Shown here in pieces: positions 1 through 8,791 of a stretch of DNA of 64,000 bases; position 1 is the first letter of the stretch; each line of letters begins with the position of its first letter. The stretch is from Algoriphagus sp. AGSA1 (GTDB lineage Bacteria; Bacteroidota; Bacteroidia; Cytophagales; Cyclobacteriaceae). The position numbers were made by a program, and so were the translations under genes. The notes beneath the pieces were generated by a model. It worked only from the letters and a program-made list of their open reading frames with translations. It made no database searches and was not told where the DNA came from. The stretch lies in NCBI RefSeq assembly GCF_021390545.1, contig NZ_JAJUWR010000019.1, positions 60,220 through 124,219 on the forward strand, read 5' to 3'.

Positions 1-216
1 TGAATGTTCTAGCGGATAAACCTGAAAGGTTTTGATTTTGGAGCCCTTCGACTCTTTGCAAATGACAAATCCAATCCAAGTGTCAAAGGGTGGAGATAGT
101 TGTCCTACTGCTAAAAAGAACTGAGCGGGATTTCGATTAACTTTGCGCTGATCAGAACCAATTTCATCTGAAATACTGTTCTGCACACATTGTAACCTAA
201 TGGACCTTGAATCCAT
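1..216 (-). CDS. Unrecognised protein, 5' part only (runs off the window start)
   Basis: A minus-strand frame is open from an ATG at 214-216 to the window edge (72 residues, no stop). A GTG at 184-186, starting MQNSISDEIGSDQRK, may be the true start. The visible part includes PAQFFLAVGQLSPPFDTWIG and has no signal peptide or membrane segment. Residue use looks like a soluble protein, and the frame sits back-to-back with mnmA as a divergent gene would. I do not recognise the family. It could still be chance, since only 216 bases are visible. Confidence 0.4.
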   Translation of the reverse strand, partial: MDSRSIRLQCVQNSISDEIGSDQRKVNRNPAQFFLAVGQLSPPFDTWIGFVICKESKGSKIKTFQVYPLEHS

Positions 217-231
217 TAACTATTGCAGCAT

Positions 232-1446
232 ATGAAGACTAGACCAAGAGTAGTAGTCGGCCTCTCAGGAGGGGTCGATAGTTCCGTGGCCGCCCACTTA
301 CTCATCGAGCAAGGCTACGAAGTCATCGGGATGTTTATGAAAAACTGGCACGATGAATCCGTCACGATTTCCAATGAATGTCCCTGGATGGAGGATTCCA
401 CCGATGCTATGTTGGTGGCGGAAAAATTAGGGATCCCCTTTCAGGCCATAGATCTGAGTGAAGAGTATAGGGAAAGAATCGTGAATTACATGTTCTCTGA
501 ATACGAAGCAGGACGCACGCCCAACCCGGATATCCTTTGCAACCGTGAAATCAAATTCGATATTTTCCTAAAAGCCGCTGAAAAACTCAAAGCTGATTTT
601 GTGGCTACCGGGCATTATTGCCAAAAAGGTGAAACTGTAGGAGCTGATGGAAAAACGGCTTACCAGTTGCTAGCAGGAGCTGACCCCAATAAGGACCAGA
701 GTTACTTCCTTTGTCAATTGAACCAAAGCCAATTAAGCAAAGCGCTCTTTCCTATTGGTCATTTACAAAAGCCGGAAGTAAGAAAAATAGCCAAGGAAAT
801 GGATCTGGTCACTGCGGACAAAAAAGACAGCCAAGGACTTTGTTTTATAGGGAAAGTACGGCTTCCGGAATTCCTTCAGCAGCAGTTAAAACCAAAAAAG
901 GGAAAAATCATCCAAATTCCCGAAGAGCTTCCAATCTACCAAAACCAGCAAATACCTGCTGGAATCGCACCAGAAGAATATGATCAGGAGATTTTGAATG
1001 CTATTTCTCTGCCGCTACACTATTCCCAAGACCAGGGAAAAGTAATTGGTGAGCATAATGGAGCCCATTACTTTACCGTAGGCCAACGAAAAGGACTTCA
1101 GGTAGGCGGGACAGGAAAGCCCTTGTTTGTGATTTCCACCGATACCCAAGAGAATGTGATCTACACAGGCCTGGGAGAGACCCATCCCGGTTTGCTGAGA
1201 AATGGACTCTTTGTGAAAAATGAAGACATACACTGGATTCGCGAAGACCTAAAACTCAGCATAGGAGAAACAGCAAGATATGAGGCCCGCATCCGCTATC
1301 GTCAGCCTCTGAGCGGCGCCATTCTGACTCAGAAAGAGAATGGACTCTATGTCATTTTCGATCAACCTCAAAAGGGTGTGGCCTCGGGTCAATTTGTGGC
1401 CTGGTATGATGGGGAAGAGTGTATAGGATCGGGGACCATATTCTAG
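232..1446 (+). CDS. mnmA: tRNA-specific 2-thiouridylase MnmA
   Basis: ATP-dependent enzyme that puts sulfur on C2 of the wobble uridine (U34) of tRNA-Lys, -Glu and -Gln in the cytoplasm. The PP-loop GLSGGVDSS is at residues 10-18. The two catalytic cysteines are visible as C103 (in NPDILCN) and C204 (in DSQGLCF), and the sequence from TVGQRKGL onward is typical of the family. At 404 residues it is somewhat longer than the E. coli protein; the extra stretch lies near residues 220-265. I chose the ATG at 232. A TTG nine bases upstream would only add MQH. The truC gene follows after a 211-bp gap holding a palindromic repeat. Confidence 0.96.
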   Translation: MKTRPRVVVGLSGGVDSSVAAHLLIEQGYEVIGMFMKNWHDESVTISNECPWMEDSTDAMLVAEKLGIPFQAIDLSEEYRERIVNYMFSEYEAGRTPNPDILCNREIKFDIFLKAAEKLKADFVATGHYCQKGETVGADGKTAYQLLAGADPNKDQSYFLCQLNQSQLSKALFPIGHLQKPEVRKIAKEMDLVTADKKDSQGLCFIGKVRLPEFLQQQLKPKKGKIIQIPEELPIYQNQQIPAGIAPEEYDQEILNAISLPLHYSQDQGKVIGEHNGAHYFTVGQRKGLQVGGTGKPLFVISTDTQENVIYTGLGETHPGLLRNGLFVKNEDIHWIREDLKLSIGETARYEARIRYRQPLSGAILTQKENGLYVIFDQPQKGVASGQFVAWYDGEECIGSGTIF

Positions 1447-1515
1447 AATTTGAGAATTTTGATCTACGAGGTGGATGCAGCCCTTTTTAGGCAAATCCTC
1501 AGACCCAGTTCAGTG

Positions 1516-1630
1516 CAGTCTTCAGACTGCCTGAAATTATCCGAACTCATTAAAGCGAGCAGTCAAGAGACCGTATTAACTAAGATCCAAGCCTGTCTCC
1601 CTTCAGGCAGGTCAGAAGATTTGAACCAAT
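1516..1630. repeat. Degenerate palindromic repeat between mnmA and truC
   Basis: At 1592-1611 there is a diverged form of the palindrome CCTGCCTGCCGGCAGGCAGG, followed by GTCAGAAGATTTGAAC. The right-hand 22 or so bases recur at about 8067-8088. A near-inverted copy, CTTCAGACTGCCTGAA, lies at 1520-1535, so the segment could fold as a large imperfect hairpin. A weak reading frame through this stretch seems to be repeat-derived, not a gene. Confidence 0.5.
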
Positions 1631-1657
1631 TTGATCCACCAATTCCTAAATTGCCCC

Positions 1658-2383
1658 GTGCTAGAAATCCTCTTCGAAGACGAATACCTCGTAGCCATCA
1701 ATAAGCCCTCGGGCTTACTGGTTCATCGAACTTCTATTGCAGCTGATGAAGCGGTCTTTGCCTTGCAAATGCTCCGTGACCAGATAGGGCAGCACGTATC
1801 CCCCGTCCATCGACTGGACAGACCTACAAGCGGGATATTGCTTTTCTCCAAACAAGAGCAAATATTACCCTTACTGAAGGAGCAGTTCTCCAATCGTTCA
1901 GTCCAAAAAACTTATTTGGCCATCGTCAGAGGGATACCGGCGATCAAATCAAACCTGATCGATCACCCCTTGACAAGCGAACGCTCCGGAAAATTGCAAG
2001 AAGCATTAACACATTATTCCGTTTTGAATGAGGCTGAAATTCCATTTGATACCACAGGGAGATATCCTAGCAGCCGATACAGTTTATTGGAACTAAAACC
2101 TGAAACCGGGCGAACCCATCAGATCCGGAGGCATTTGGCCCATTTAAGGCATTATATTATCGGAGATAAAAAACATGGGGACAATAAGCAAAACCAGTTT
2201 TTCGAAAAGCAGTTTGGACTAAAAAACCTACTATTACATGCGAGGGAACTAGAATTAAAACATCCTATATCACATGAAATCCTAAAAGTATCAGCTCCGC
2301 TTCCTTATCATTTCCAAAAAACATGCTTGGATCTTGGGCTCCCGAATGAACCCGACAGGTTTTCAACTTCAACATCCGGTTAA
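1658..2383 (+). CDS. truC: RluA-family pseudouridine synthase, TruC-like
   Basis: Isomerises a uridine to pseudouridine, by family most likely U65 of tRNA (TruC). The catalytic motif HRLDRPTSG lies at residues 51-59 with the nucleophile D54, and GRTHQIRRHLAH follows in the C-terminal half. I prefer the GTG at 1658 because it gives MLEILFEDEYLVAINKPSG, the expected beginning of a TruC-type catalytic domain without an S4 domain. A TTG at 1631 would add nine unlikely residues. The length of 241 residues fits a single-domain RluA protein. Exact tRNA target is inferred. It follows mnmA on the same strand, so the pair may be co-transcribed as tRNA-modification genes. Confidence 0.88.
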   Translation: MLEILFEDEYLVAINKPSGLLVHRTSIAADEAVFALQMLRDQIGQHVSPVHRLDRPTSGILLFSKQEQILPLLKEQFSNRSVQKTYLAIVRGIPAIKSNLIDHPLTSERSGKLQEALTHYSVLNEAEIPFDTTGRYPSSRYSLLELKPETGRTHQIRRHLAHLRHYIIGDKKHGDNKQNQFFEKQFGLKNLLLHARELELKHPISHEILKVSAPLPYHFQKTCLDLGLPNEPDRFSTSTSG

Positions 2384-2506
2384 TAAATAATTGACCGATC
2401 TTCAGAAACAGCCACCTATCAGGTTTTGGATACTATATCCAAGTACAGAATGGGATGCTTTTCCCAAAATTGAATTACTTTAGAACACACATTATTTAAA
2501 CCCCCT

Positions 2507-3982
2507 ATGAAAAAATCACTGATAGCATTATGCCTACTATTCTCCGTGACTTTCGTGGCCGAAGCGCAAAAGAAGAAAATTGATAAGAAATTTGATGAAA
2601 TAGCTGCTATTGCTGACCTCAATTATCTGACTTCGGACGAATTGAAAGGCAGAGATCCTTCCTATCCGGAAATGGCCATGGCTTATAACTATATTGCTAT
2701 GCATCTGGAAGACGCAGGTGCAAAACCACTTCCCGGTGCTGACGGCTTTTTCCAAAACATCCCTTTCCGCCTTTCTTCGCCACCATCCAAAGGTAAGATT
2801 ACAATTGATGATTCAATATACAGTCAGGGCGATAATCTTTTAGTACTTGACGGTGAATCTCTCAGCGGTACCTATGAACTGGTGGATGTAGGTTTTGGCA
2901 CACCGGAAGACTTTGAAGGAAAAGACCTGACTGGTAAGATAGCCGTAAGCAGCGTGGGTGCTCCGGACAAAATGAGTCCTGCGGAACTGTTTTCTCTGGG
3001 CAGTGAAAAAACAGCAAATGCAAAGAAACAAGGGGCTGTAGCACTGATCGAGCGATTCAACATCCCTTCAATCCCCTGGCAACTGATTTCCAATTACTTA
3101 AACCGGGATCAGATGGGAATAGATCAAGGCGAGTCCAGCAAGCTGCCCTACATCTGGGTGAAGGACATCTCAAATGCCCTTCCAAAGAAAATCGCAAAAG
3201 GAAATGCGGAATCCGTAGTTCTTCAAATCGAAGGGAAAACCAACAAGCCAATCGAAGGGAAAAATGTGTTAGCCTGGATAGAAGGCACTGACAAAACTCT
3301 GAAAAATGAGTTCGTGATGCTATCAGCCCATTATGACCATGTGGGTATAGGCAAACCTGACGCTAAGGGAGATTCCATATACAATGGCGCAAGGGATAAT
3401 GGCATAGGCACAGTAGCTGTAATGAATGCCGCAAAGTTTTTCTCTGAAAACCCTCCAAAAAGATCTATTCTGCTAGCGCTCTGGACAGCTGAGGAAAAAG
3501 GGCTGTTAGGAAGCCGGTACTTTGCAGAGAATCCACTGATTCCTCTAAATCGGATCATCTACAACCTGAATATCGACGGAGCTGGATATAATGACACTTC
3601 GATCATAACAGTAATCGGACTGGGCAGAACCAGCGGTGACGGTTTGGTCATAGAAGCTGTGGAAGATTTTGGTTTGAGAGCAGTGGAGGATCCGGCACCT
3701 GAGCAAGGACTATACGATAGATCCGATAATGTGAATTTCGCCAAAGAAGGCATCCCTGCTCCTACTTTCAGTCTTGGATTCACTGCCTTCGATGATGAAA
3801 TCAACAAGTACTATCACAAGCCCGGAGATGAAGTGGGTTCTCTGGATCTGGATTATGTGACACTGTATTGGAAATCCTATATACTGGCCGCTCAAAATAT
3901 CGCGAACTCCGCCGAACAGCCAATCTGGGTTGCCGGTGATAAATATGAAGAAGCAGGAAAAGCACTTTATGGGGACAAGTAA
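2507..3982 (+). CDS. Secreted M28-family metallopeptidase with PA domain
   Basis: Zinc aminopeptidase-like enzyme exported by a Sec signal peptide (residues 1-20, ending FVAEAQ). A PA-type inserted domain covers roughly residues 100-245. The M28 core begins near 265. Visible metal and catalytic residues are H275 (SAHYDHVG), D297 (GARDN), E329/E330 (WTAEEKG) and the NIDGAG aspartate near 357, with a late YHKPGDE histidine. The length of 491 residues fits PA-M28 proteins of Bacteroidota. Its substrate is unknown; periplasmic or surface peptide trimming is likely. It stands alone, with a dispersed repeat starting directly after its stop codon. A second M28 gene lies at 22.1 kb. Confidence 0.9.
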   Translation: MKKSLIALCLLFSVTFVAEAQKKKIDKKFDEIAAIADLNYLTSDELKGRDPSYPEMAMAYNYIAMHLEDAGAKPLPGADGFFQNIPFRLSSPPSKGKITIDDSIYSQGDNLLVLDGESLSGTYELVDVGFGTPEDFEGKDLTGKIAVSSVGAPDKMSPAELFSLGSEKTANAKKQGAVALIERFNIPSIPWQLISNYLNRDQMGIDQGESSKLPYIWVKDISNALPKKIAKGNAESVVLQIEGKTNKPIEGKNVLAWIEGTDKTLKNEFVMLSAHYDHVGIGKPDAKGDSIYNGARDNGIGTVAVMNAAKFFSENPPKRSILLALWTAEEKGLLGSRYFAENPLIPLNRIIYNLNIDGAGYNDTSIITVIGLGRTSGDGLVIEAVEDFGLRAVEDPAPEQGLYDRSDNVNFAKEGIPAPTFSLGFTAFDDEINKYYHKPGDEVGSLDLDYVTLYWKSYILAAQNIANSAEQPIWVAGDKYEEAGKALYGDK

Positions 3983-4219
3983 GGCTTATTGAAAAAGTCC
4001 CAGGTATGCCAACCCCTCCCTCCCGTCAGGCAAATTCAAGGCTGCCGAGTGAAGATGTATTCCTATTACTTCGAATGAGACCAACGCAGAAGATGGTATA
4101 GCTGAGGCTATAGCTTAAAAAAATCCTGATTCTGGTATTTTTTGATGCACAGATAAAAACCTCTTGCCATCAAAAAACTTGGGCTTGCTGACAAACCACT
4201 CGCATAAAGCTAGCAATCT
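3983..4219 (+). repeat. Dispersed ~235-bp repeat, copy A
   Basis: It starts with GGCTTATTGAAAAAGTC on the base after the M28 stop codon and aligns with 49363-49596. Shared landmarks in order are the start, CAGGTAT, TTCAAGGC, GAAGATGTAT, GAATGAGACCAA, TGGTATRGCTGAGG, GATAAAAAYCTMTTGYCATC, and a CTCGCA near the end. No reading frame is conserved. It may be a non-autonomous element or the decayed end of an insertion sequence. The remaining ~200 bases before the next gene hold only the terminator below. Confidence 0.75.
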
Positions 4220-4222
4220 ACC

Positions 4223-4259
4223 ATACCAGCCTGAATGAAAAACCAGGCTGGTATTTTCA
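4223..4259. terminator. Hairpin terminator after the M28 gene
   Basis: A perfect 11-bp stem pairs ATACCAGCCTG (4223-4233) with CAGGCTGGTAT (4244-4254). The loop is 10 bases and the stem is followed by TTTTC. It lies between two convergent genes and could serve either strand. Confidence 0.65.
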
Positions 4260-4414
4260 AACTACTAACTAACCAAGGAATCCTAAGCATTCTACGACCA
4301 CTGATCGAGCCCGTGGCAATTTTATAAAACATCAACTATACCATTTACCCATAATTGAGTTCTGGGCTTGTCTGCCCCGCATCAAAAGACAAGGGGCACA
4401 GTCACGAATCAATC

Positions 4415-6376
4415 TCAATATACCGTGGTTAACACTACCAGTCGCACCTCAGAAGTGATTTCTATATTTTTGAATTTAGCAGGGTTTAAAATGAGGTTGT
4501 TCTCATCTCTGTCAACTAGGTTTGTTTTGTAAATACCTAGGGCTGTTTCCCCAAATTCTGCTGCCTTATTTTCAAGATCAGAAAATGAAATAATTCCTGC
4601 ATCCAGCCCATATTCCTCATATCTTCTAAAAATAATTTCAGCGCCTCCTGCGGTAAAAAGCTCCTTGCAAATGCTGTTTACCCCACGTTGCAGAGCTACC
4701 CCTGCCAGGAGGTTACTCAGGATTAACGGACTTATAATTACCTCGGTTTTGTATTTTCTGAGCAATGCCTCGTTTGCTGGGTCAGATAGTTCAAGGAGTA
4801 TATTGGGTTTTTTACCTGTATTCTCCAATAACTCCTCAAGCAGCACATAGCCAACAATTGTTCGGGCATCTGCCTCCTCCTTTTCCAATACCCGTTCACT
4901 ACTCACCAATAGTACATTGTCGTAAGCTGAGGGATTTAAGTTTTTTAGTACGCTTTCATTTACGTAATCTTCCTCAATATGTCCTAGCTTAACCCGCTCA
5001 GTAAGGTTCTCTATCTTTTGAAGCTGTATAATCCTCTTTTCCTTGGGATATACTGCCACCATGGTGATTTCATAGTATTCATCTTCGTAGGTACAGAGTT
5101 CTCGTACCAAAGCTGGTATGTGATGATTCCAGCCCAATATTAGAATTTTGACTACTCCTTCCTGCTCTTCTATTTTGAGTTTGTGCTTTGTTTTAACTGG
5201 TGATCGCTGTTTAGCAGAGTCAAGAGGATTAAAGTTAATATGCGAGGAATTCCTGGCAATAAAAACGAGCCGATCGTCTTTTTCTATATTAAAATCGGAA
5301 GATACATTAAGCATGGGGGTCAATTCCCCATCCTTAAGTCTCACAATACCTAATATAATTGCTTTCGGAAAAGCCTTCCTAAGCTCGTAGATACTTTTCC
5401 CTACTGCTTCCGGATATTCGCGGCAAAATATATTGTTGTTTACGCTATGGGTCAATAGCTCATTATATACAGCAGACAAGCCGTGGTGGCGTATATTCTG
5501 AGCAAGAAGCCTACTGATCATTGTATTGCTACCGATGACTTCCATCGGCCCGGAATATGCACGGTAAGCAGCCTTAATTTTACTTTGGTCCTGTATCTCC
5601 GCTACTATATAAGGGAATCTACCTTTCACCGGAGAATCCACAGCCTCAGCATTTAGGGAAAGAAGGGTTTTTATGGTTTCCACATCTGGGGTTATCAACT
5701 CTCTATCTGTATATGATGAACTGGGTATAATGATAGCAGCGGCATTCAAACTGTTCACCCTTTTGAGATGTTCCCGGTCAATAGGGATTCCCGTGCGTAA
5801 TACAATTTCATCTGCTCCATTCCCAATCAAGGGGTTATCGCGTAGTTCCTGCACATGGCGTGGACTTACGTCCTCAGCCAGAATGATAAGATTCAGCCTT
5901 CTGGCTCCATAGAACTTCAAAAATCTCCGCAATCTGCCCACTGATTGAAAAATTTCACCAGCTGTGTGAATAGTTTTGGCATTCCAACCTAAAATAAGGA
6001 TATGGTTCTTGGTTGTTACCGGAGTCAAACCTTGCTCCAAGTTTCGGATTTTTGAATTCATCCAGGTAGTAATGATAGCTACCATGGAACCTAAAAAAAC
6101 CACATATCCCAACACGGTGAGTATCGTTGAAACCAGCCTTCGCCAATTCCCTTCATCATCTCCCAAATACCCTGGATCTGACAAGCGTAAAAAAGCCCAC
6201 CAAACAGCTTCACTGATAGTCCCGGTCGGGTCTCCAGATGGCAGAACCAATATGCCTCCTAGCAAAGATATCAGCCCGATCAATGCGGCGACAAACATCA
6301 GCTGCACGTGGGCACCTTTCACAAACTGACGCTCTAAAAAAAAATTGAAACTGTCTCTGACTCTAAATCTCTTCAT
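4415..6376 (-). CDS. CASTOR/POLLUX-like putative ion channel with paired RCK-type NAD-binding domains
   Basis: Membrane protein of 653 residues. Two hydrophobic segments lie near residues 26-46 and 88-108 with a pore-like loop (WWAFLRLSDPGYLGDD) between them. Two Rossmann-type regulatory regions follow: the first starts at KNHILILGWNAK (about 142), the second at VVKILILGWNHH (about 408). This order matches the CASTOR/POLLUX family of ligand-gated cation channels, known from plant nuclei and also found in bacteria. The ion carried and the ligand are unknown. It is a single gene, convergent with the M28 gene and upstream of the nupC-type gene on the same strand, with a 230-bp gap in which I see nothing notable. 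Confidence 0.8.
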   Translation of the reverse strand: MKRFRVRDSFNFFLERQFVKGAHVQLMFVAALIGLISLLGGILVLPSGDPTGTISEAVWWAFLRLSDPGYLGDDEGNWRRLVSTILTVLGYVVFLGSMVAIITTWMNSKIRNLEQGLTPVTTKNHILILGWNAKTIHTAGEIFQSVGRLRRFLKFYGARRLNLIILAEDVSPRHVQELRDNPLIGNGADEIVLRTGIPIDREHLKRVNSLNAAAIIIPSSSYTDRELITPDVETIKTLLSLNAEAVDSPVKGRFPYIVAEIQDQSKIKAAYRAYSGPMEVIGSNTMISRLLAQNIRHHGLSAVYNELLTHSVNNNIFCREYPEAVGKSIYELRKAFPKAIILGIVRLKDGELTPMLNVSSDFNIEKDDRLVFIARNSSHINFNPLDSAKQRSPVKTKHKLKIEEQEGVVKILILGWNHHIPALVRELCTYEDEYYEITMVAVYPKEKRIIQLQKIENLTERVKLGHIEEDYVNESVLKNLNPSAYDNVLLVSSERVLEKEEADARTIVGYVLLEELLENTGKKPNILLELSDPANEALLRKYKTEVIISPLILSNLLAGVALQRGVNSICKELFTAGGAEIIFRRYEEYGLDAGIISFSDLENKAAEFGETALGIYKTNLVDRDENNLILNPAKFKNIEITSEVRLVVLTTVY

Positions 6377-6606
6377 GTGTGGAATGAGTAGTTTTTATAA
6401 AAGCTATCAAAACTGCTTTGAGCATGGAGAATAGTTAAACACCTTTTTCGGCTGTACATGTATGAATCAATGACAAAGATTAATATAAGCAATTCCCCTT
6501 CATTTTTAAGTAATGGCGACAGATTCTTGGCAGATGAATACAAGTCAATTAGTTTACACTTTATAATTGTAAAAATGAAATATTCTTAAAAAGCATTGAA
6601 AAAAAA

Positions 6607-7893
6607 TCACCCAAACAACATTCCTGCGATGGTAGCTGTCATGAGGCAGGCAAGTGATGCAGCCAGCAACGATTTAAGACCAAGGCGGCTAATATTTGCC
6701 TGCTGGTTTGGAGCAATTATTGCTATACCGCCCAATTGAATGGCAATAGAACTGAAGTTAGAAAATCCACATAGGGCATATGTCGCTATAACAATGGATT
6801 TGGGACTTAAACTCCCTATTTCCTTCATTTCCGAGAGGCTCAGATAGGCTACAAACTCATTGATTACCGTTTTCTGTCCCAGCAGACTACCTACCTGTAG
6901 AGTATCCACCCAGTCCACTCCGATCACCCAGGCAAAAACCCTGAAAATCTGACCAAACAAATACTCTAATGAAAACCCCTTAAACTGACCATCAGTAGTT
7001 CTGGCCACAAACTCGTTGAGCCCGGTAACGTCTCCTAAGATTCCCATTAATAGATAATTCACCGCTGCAATGACAGCTATAAATGCCAACAACATCGCCC
7101 CTACGTTCAGTGCCAGTTTCAAACCTTCAGAAGCTCCTATGGACATCGCATCGATGAGGTTCACACCCATTGCTTCCTCATTCACTTCCAGCTTATCGTG
7201 AACCAGTTCTTTTTCCACTTCAGGAATAAATATCTTGGACATGACTATCGCCGCCGGAGCATTCATGATACTGGCTCCAAGTAAATAAGCGGCAAACTTG
7301 CTTTGCTCCTCCAGGCTTTCTCCACCCAAAAATGCTACATAACCGGCAAGAACACCACCTGCGATCGTGGCCATCCCGCCAGTCATCAAGCACATCAGTT
7401 CTGATTTACTCATTTGTGGAATAAAGGGACGGACAAGTAAAGGGGCTTCCGTTTGCCCCAAAAAGATATTTCCCGCTGCGGATAAACTCTCAGGGCCGGA
7501 AAGCCTCATCGTCCTGGCCATCACCCACGCTATGCCAAAAACTATTTTCTGAAGGATCCCCAAATAGTATAACCCGGCTGAAACTGTGGAGAAAAATATA
7601 ATCGTGGGAAGTACCTGAAAAGCAAAAATGAAACCATAACTATCCCCTGCCAAATCCCCGAATATAAAAGCGGCCCCGTCACGACTGAAACTTAGAAACT
7701 TTACAAATCCCCTGCTGACCATGGCAAAAGCGCTTTCGACGATAGGCACCTGGGTGATCAGGAATCCAAATACCAATTGGAGTAAAATACCAATTCCTAC
7801 CAATCTCCAGTCGATTCTCTTTCTGTTGCTTGAAAAAATAAAAGCCACCAATACAATGACGGCCAGACCAAAGACACCTCTTAAATAATCCAT
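6607..7893 (-). CDS. NupC/CNT-family nucleoside transporter
   Basis: Concentrative nucleoside transporter that imports nucleosides with Na+ or H+ across the inner membrane. The 428 residues are mostly hydrophobic helices. The family signature ESLSAAGNIFLGQTEAP spans residues 135-151, and a second conserved region, CGFSNFSSIAIQLGG, lies near 378. Length and helix pattern fit the CNT family of around 400 residues. The ATG start at 7891-7893 gives MDYLRGVFGL. No nucleoside catabolism gene is adjacent, so the preferred nucleoside cannot be told. The gene is a single transcription unit with a 295-bp gap upstream. Confidence 0.93.
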   Translation of the reverse strand: MDYLRGVFGLAVIVLVAFIFSSNRKRIDWRLVGIGILLQLVFGFLITQVPIVESAFAMVSRGFVKFLSFSRDGAAFIFGDLAGDSYGFIFAFQVLPTIIFFSTVSAGLYYLGILQKIVFGIAWVMARTMRLSGPESLSAAGNIFLGQTEAPLLVRPFIPQMSKSELMCLMTGGMATIAGGVLAGYVAFLGGESLEEQSKFAAYLLGASIMNAPAAIVMSKIFIPEVEKELVHDKLEVNEEAMGVNLIDAMSIGASEGLKLALNVGAMLLAFIAVIAAVNYLLMGILGDVTGLNEFVARTTDGQFKGFSLEYLFGQIFRVFAWVIGVDWVDTLQVGSLLGQKTVINEFVAYLSLSEMKEIGSLSPKSIVIATYALCGFSNFSSIAIQLGGIAIIAPNQQANISRLGLKSLLAASLACLMTATIAGMLFG

Positions 7894-8054
7894 TCAGTAA
7901 TTATTGCAAATACGGCCTAAAAATAAGGAACGCAGGTTCATAAAACAATCATGGTTTAAGAGGTTAAGCTATAAATTGAGAATTCAGGGTAAAAAGTGAT
8001 AGCTGTGATGATATTTCAGCACAAATCTCACGACTTCGACCACCCTCAATGCAG

Positions 8055-8095
8055 CCTCCCGACTACAGGCAGGTCAGAAGACTTGAACTAAATTA
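8055..8095. repeat. Short palindromic repeat, second copy
   Basis: CCTCCCGACTACAGGCAGG (8055-8073) is a diverged form of the palindrome seen intact at 40944-40963. It is followed by TCAGAAGACTTGAAC, the same flank as near 1612-1627. The rest of the 295-bp gap (7894-8188) holds the terminator at 8157-8180 and nothing else I recognise. Confidence 0.5.
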
Positions 8096-8151
8096 GGAAT
8101 CAGGACAACTATGTACTCTGAGAAAAACCTTGTGTCCACTGCGGTAAAAAG

Positions 8152-8180
8152 CAAAAAAAACCCGAGCTAACCCGGGTTTT
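8152..8180 (-). terminator. Intrinsic terminator of the etfBA/nuclease operon
   Basis: Read on the minus strand, AAAACCCG (8180-8173) pairs with CGGGTTTT (8164-8157) across an 8-base loop and runs into a stretch of eight Ts. It starts nine bases beyond the stop codon of the bifunctional nuclease gene. Confidence 0.85.
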
Positions 8181-8188
8181 AAATTGAA

Positions 8189-8785
8189 TTAGTTCCTCTT
8201 ATTGATTTCATCACGGATCCTGGCTGCCCGTTCATAATCCTCATTGAGTATAGCCTTGTCCAGCATTTGATTAAGCTTGTCCAAACTGTAATCCTTTAAT
8301 GAGGGCTCTTTTTTAGTAGTAAACTTTTGAGTCGAAGGTTTTGGCTCTCTTTTTTCCTCTTTATTTTCTACCTCATAATGCTCCACAGCTCCTTCAGACA
8401 TTGCCTTTTCGGTACAATATACAGGACATCCAAACCGTATTGCAATAGCAATTGCATCAGATGGACGGGAATCAACATTAACCTCTGTGTCAGAACTTTT
8501 ACATTGAATCCGGGCATAATAGACGCCTTCTTTCATGTCTGTAATTACAATCCTTTCAATATCAAAATTAAACCCGGTGGCAAATGATCTGAATAAATCA
8601 TGGGTCATGGGTCGGTTTGGAATTATCTTTTCGATTTCTAAGGCTATCGCCTGCGCCTCAAACATACCGATCACGATCGGCAGCCGCCTCGCTCCCCCCA
8701 CCTCGCCTAGCACCAAGGTAAATGACCCAGATTGGGAATGGTTGGACGAAAGTCCTAAGATCTCAAGTTCTATGAGTTTTTCCAC
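8189..8785 (-). CDS. Bifunctional nuclease family protein (DUF151) with C-terminal UVR motif
   Basis: Residues 1-135 form the BFN/DUF151 domain: GEVGGARRLPIVIGMFEAQA near 27-46 and SRPSDAIAIAIRFGCPVY near 106-123. A linker follows, then a UVR (UvrB/UvrC) motif near 160-196 ending DYERAARIRDEINKRN, normally a protein-protein contact in excision repair and Clp partners. The length of 198 residues is usual for the Bacteroidota form. Nuclease activity is known for a plant relative; the bacterial role is not established. It sits six bases after etfA and is last in the etfB-etfA operon, with a terminator directly after it. Confidence 0.88.
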   Translation of the reverse strand: MEKLIELEILGLSSNHSQSGSFTLVLGEVGGARRLPIVIGMFEAQAIALEIEKIIPNRPMTHDLFRSFATGFNFDIERIVITDMKEGVYYARIQCKSSDTEVNVDSRPSDAIAIAIRFGCPVYCTEKAMSEGAVEHYEVENKEEKREPKPSTQKFTTKKEPSLKDYSLDKLNQMLDKAILNEDYERAARIRDEINKRN

Positions 8786-8791
8786 AAAAAT

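Noticed and set aside
1450..1704. Plus-strand frame of 84 codons between mnmA and truC
   Set aside because: It has a TTG start, runs through the palindromic repeat and overlaps the truC start in another frame; the protein shows no domain.
5976..6329. Plus-strand frame of 117 codons opposite the channel gene
   Set aside because: It lies wholly inside the conserved membrane region of the minus-strand gene and has no start context.
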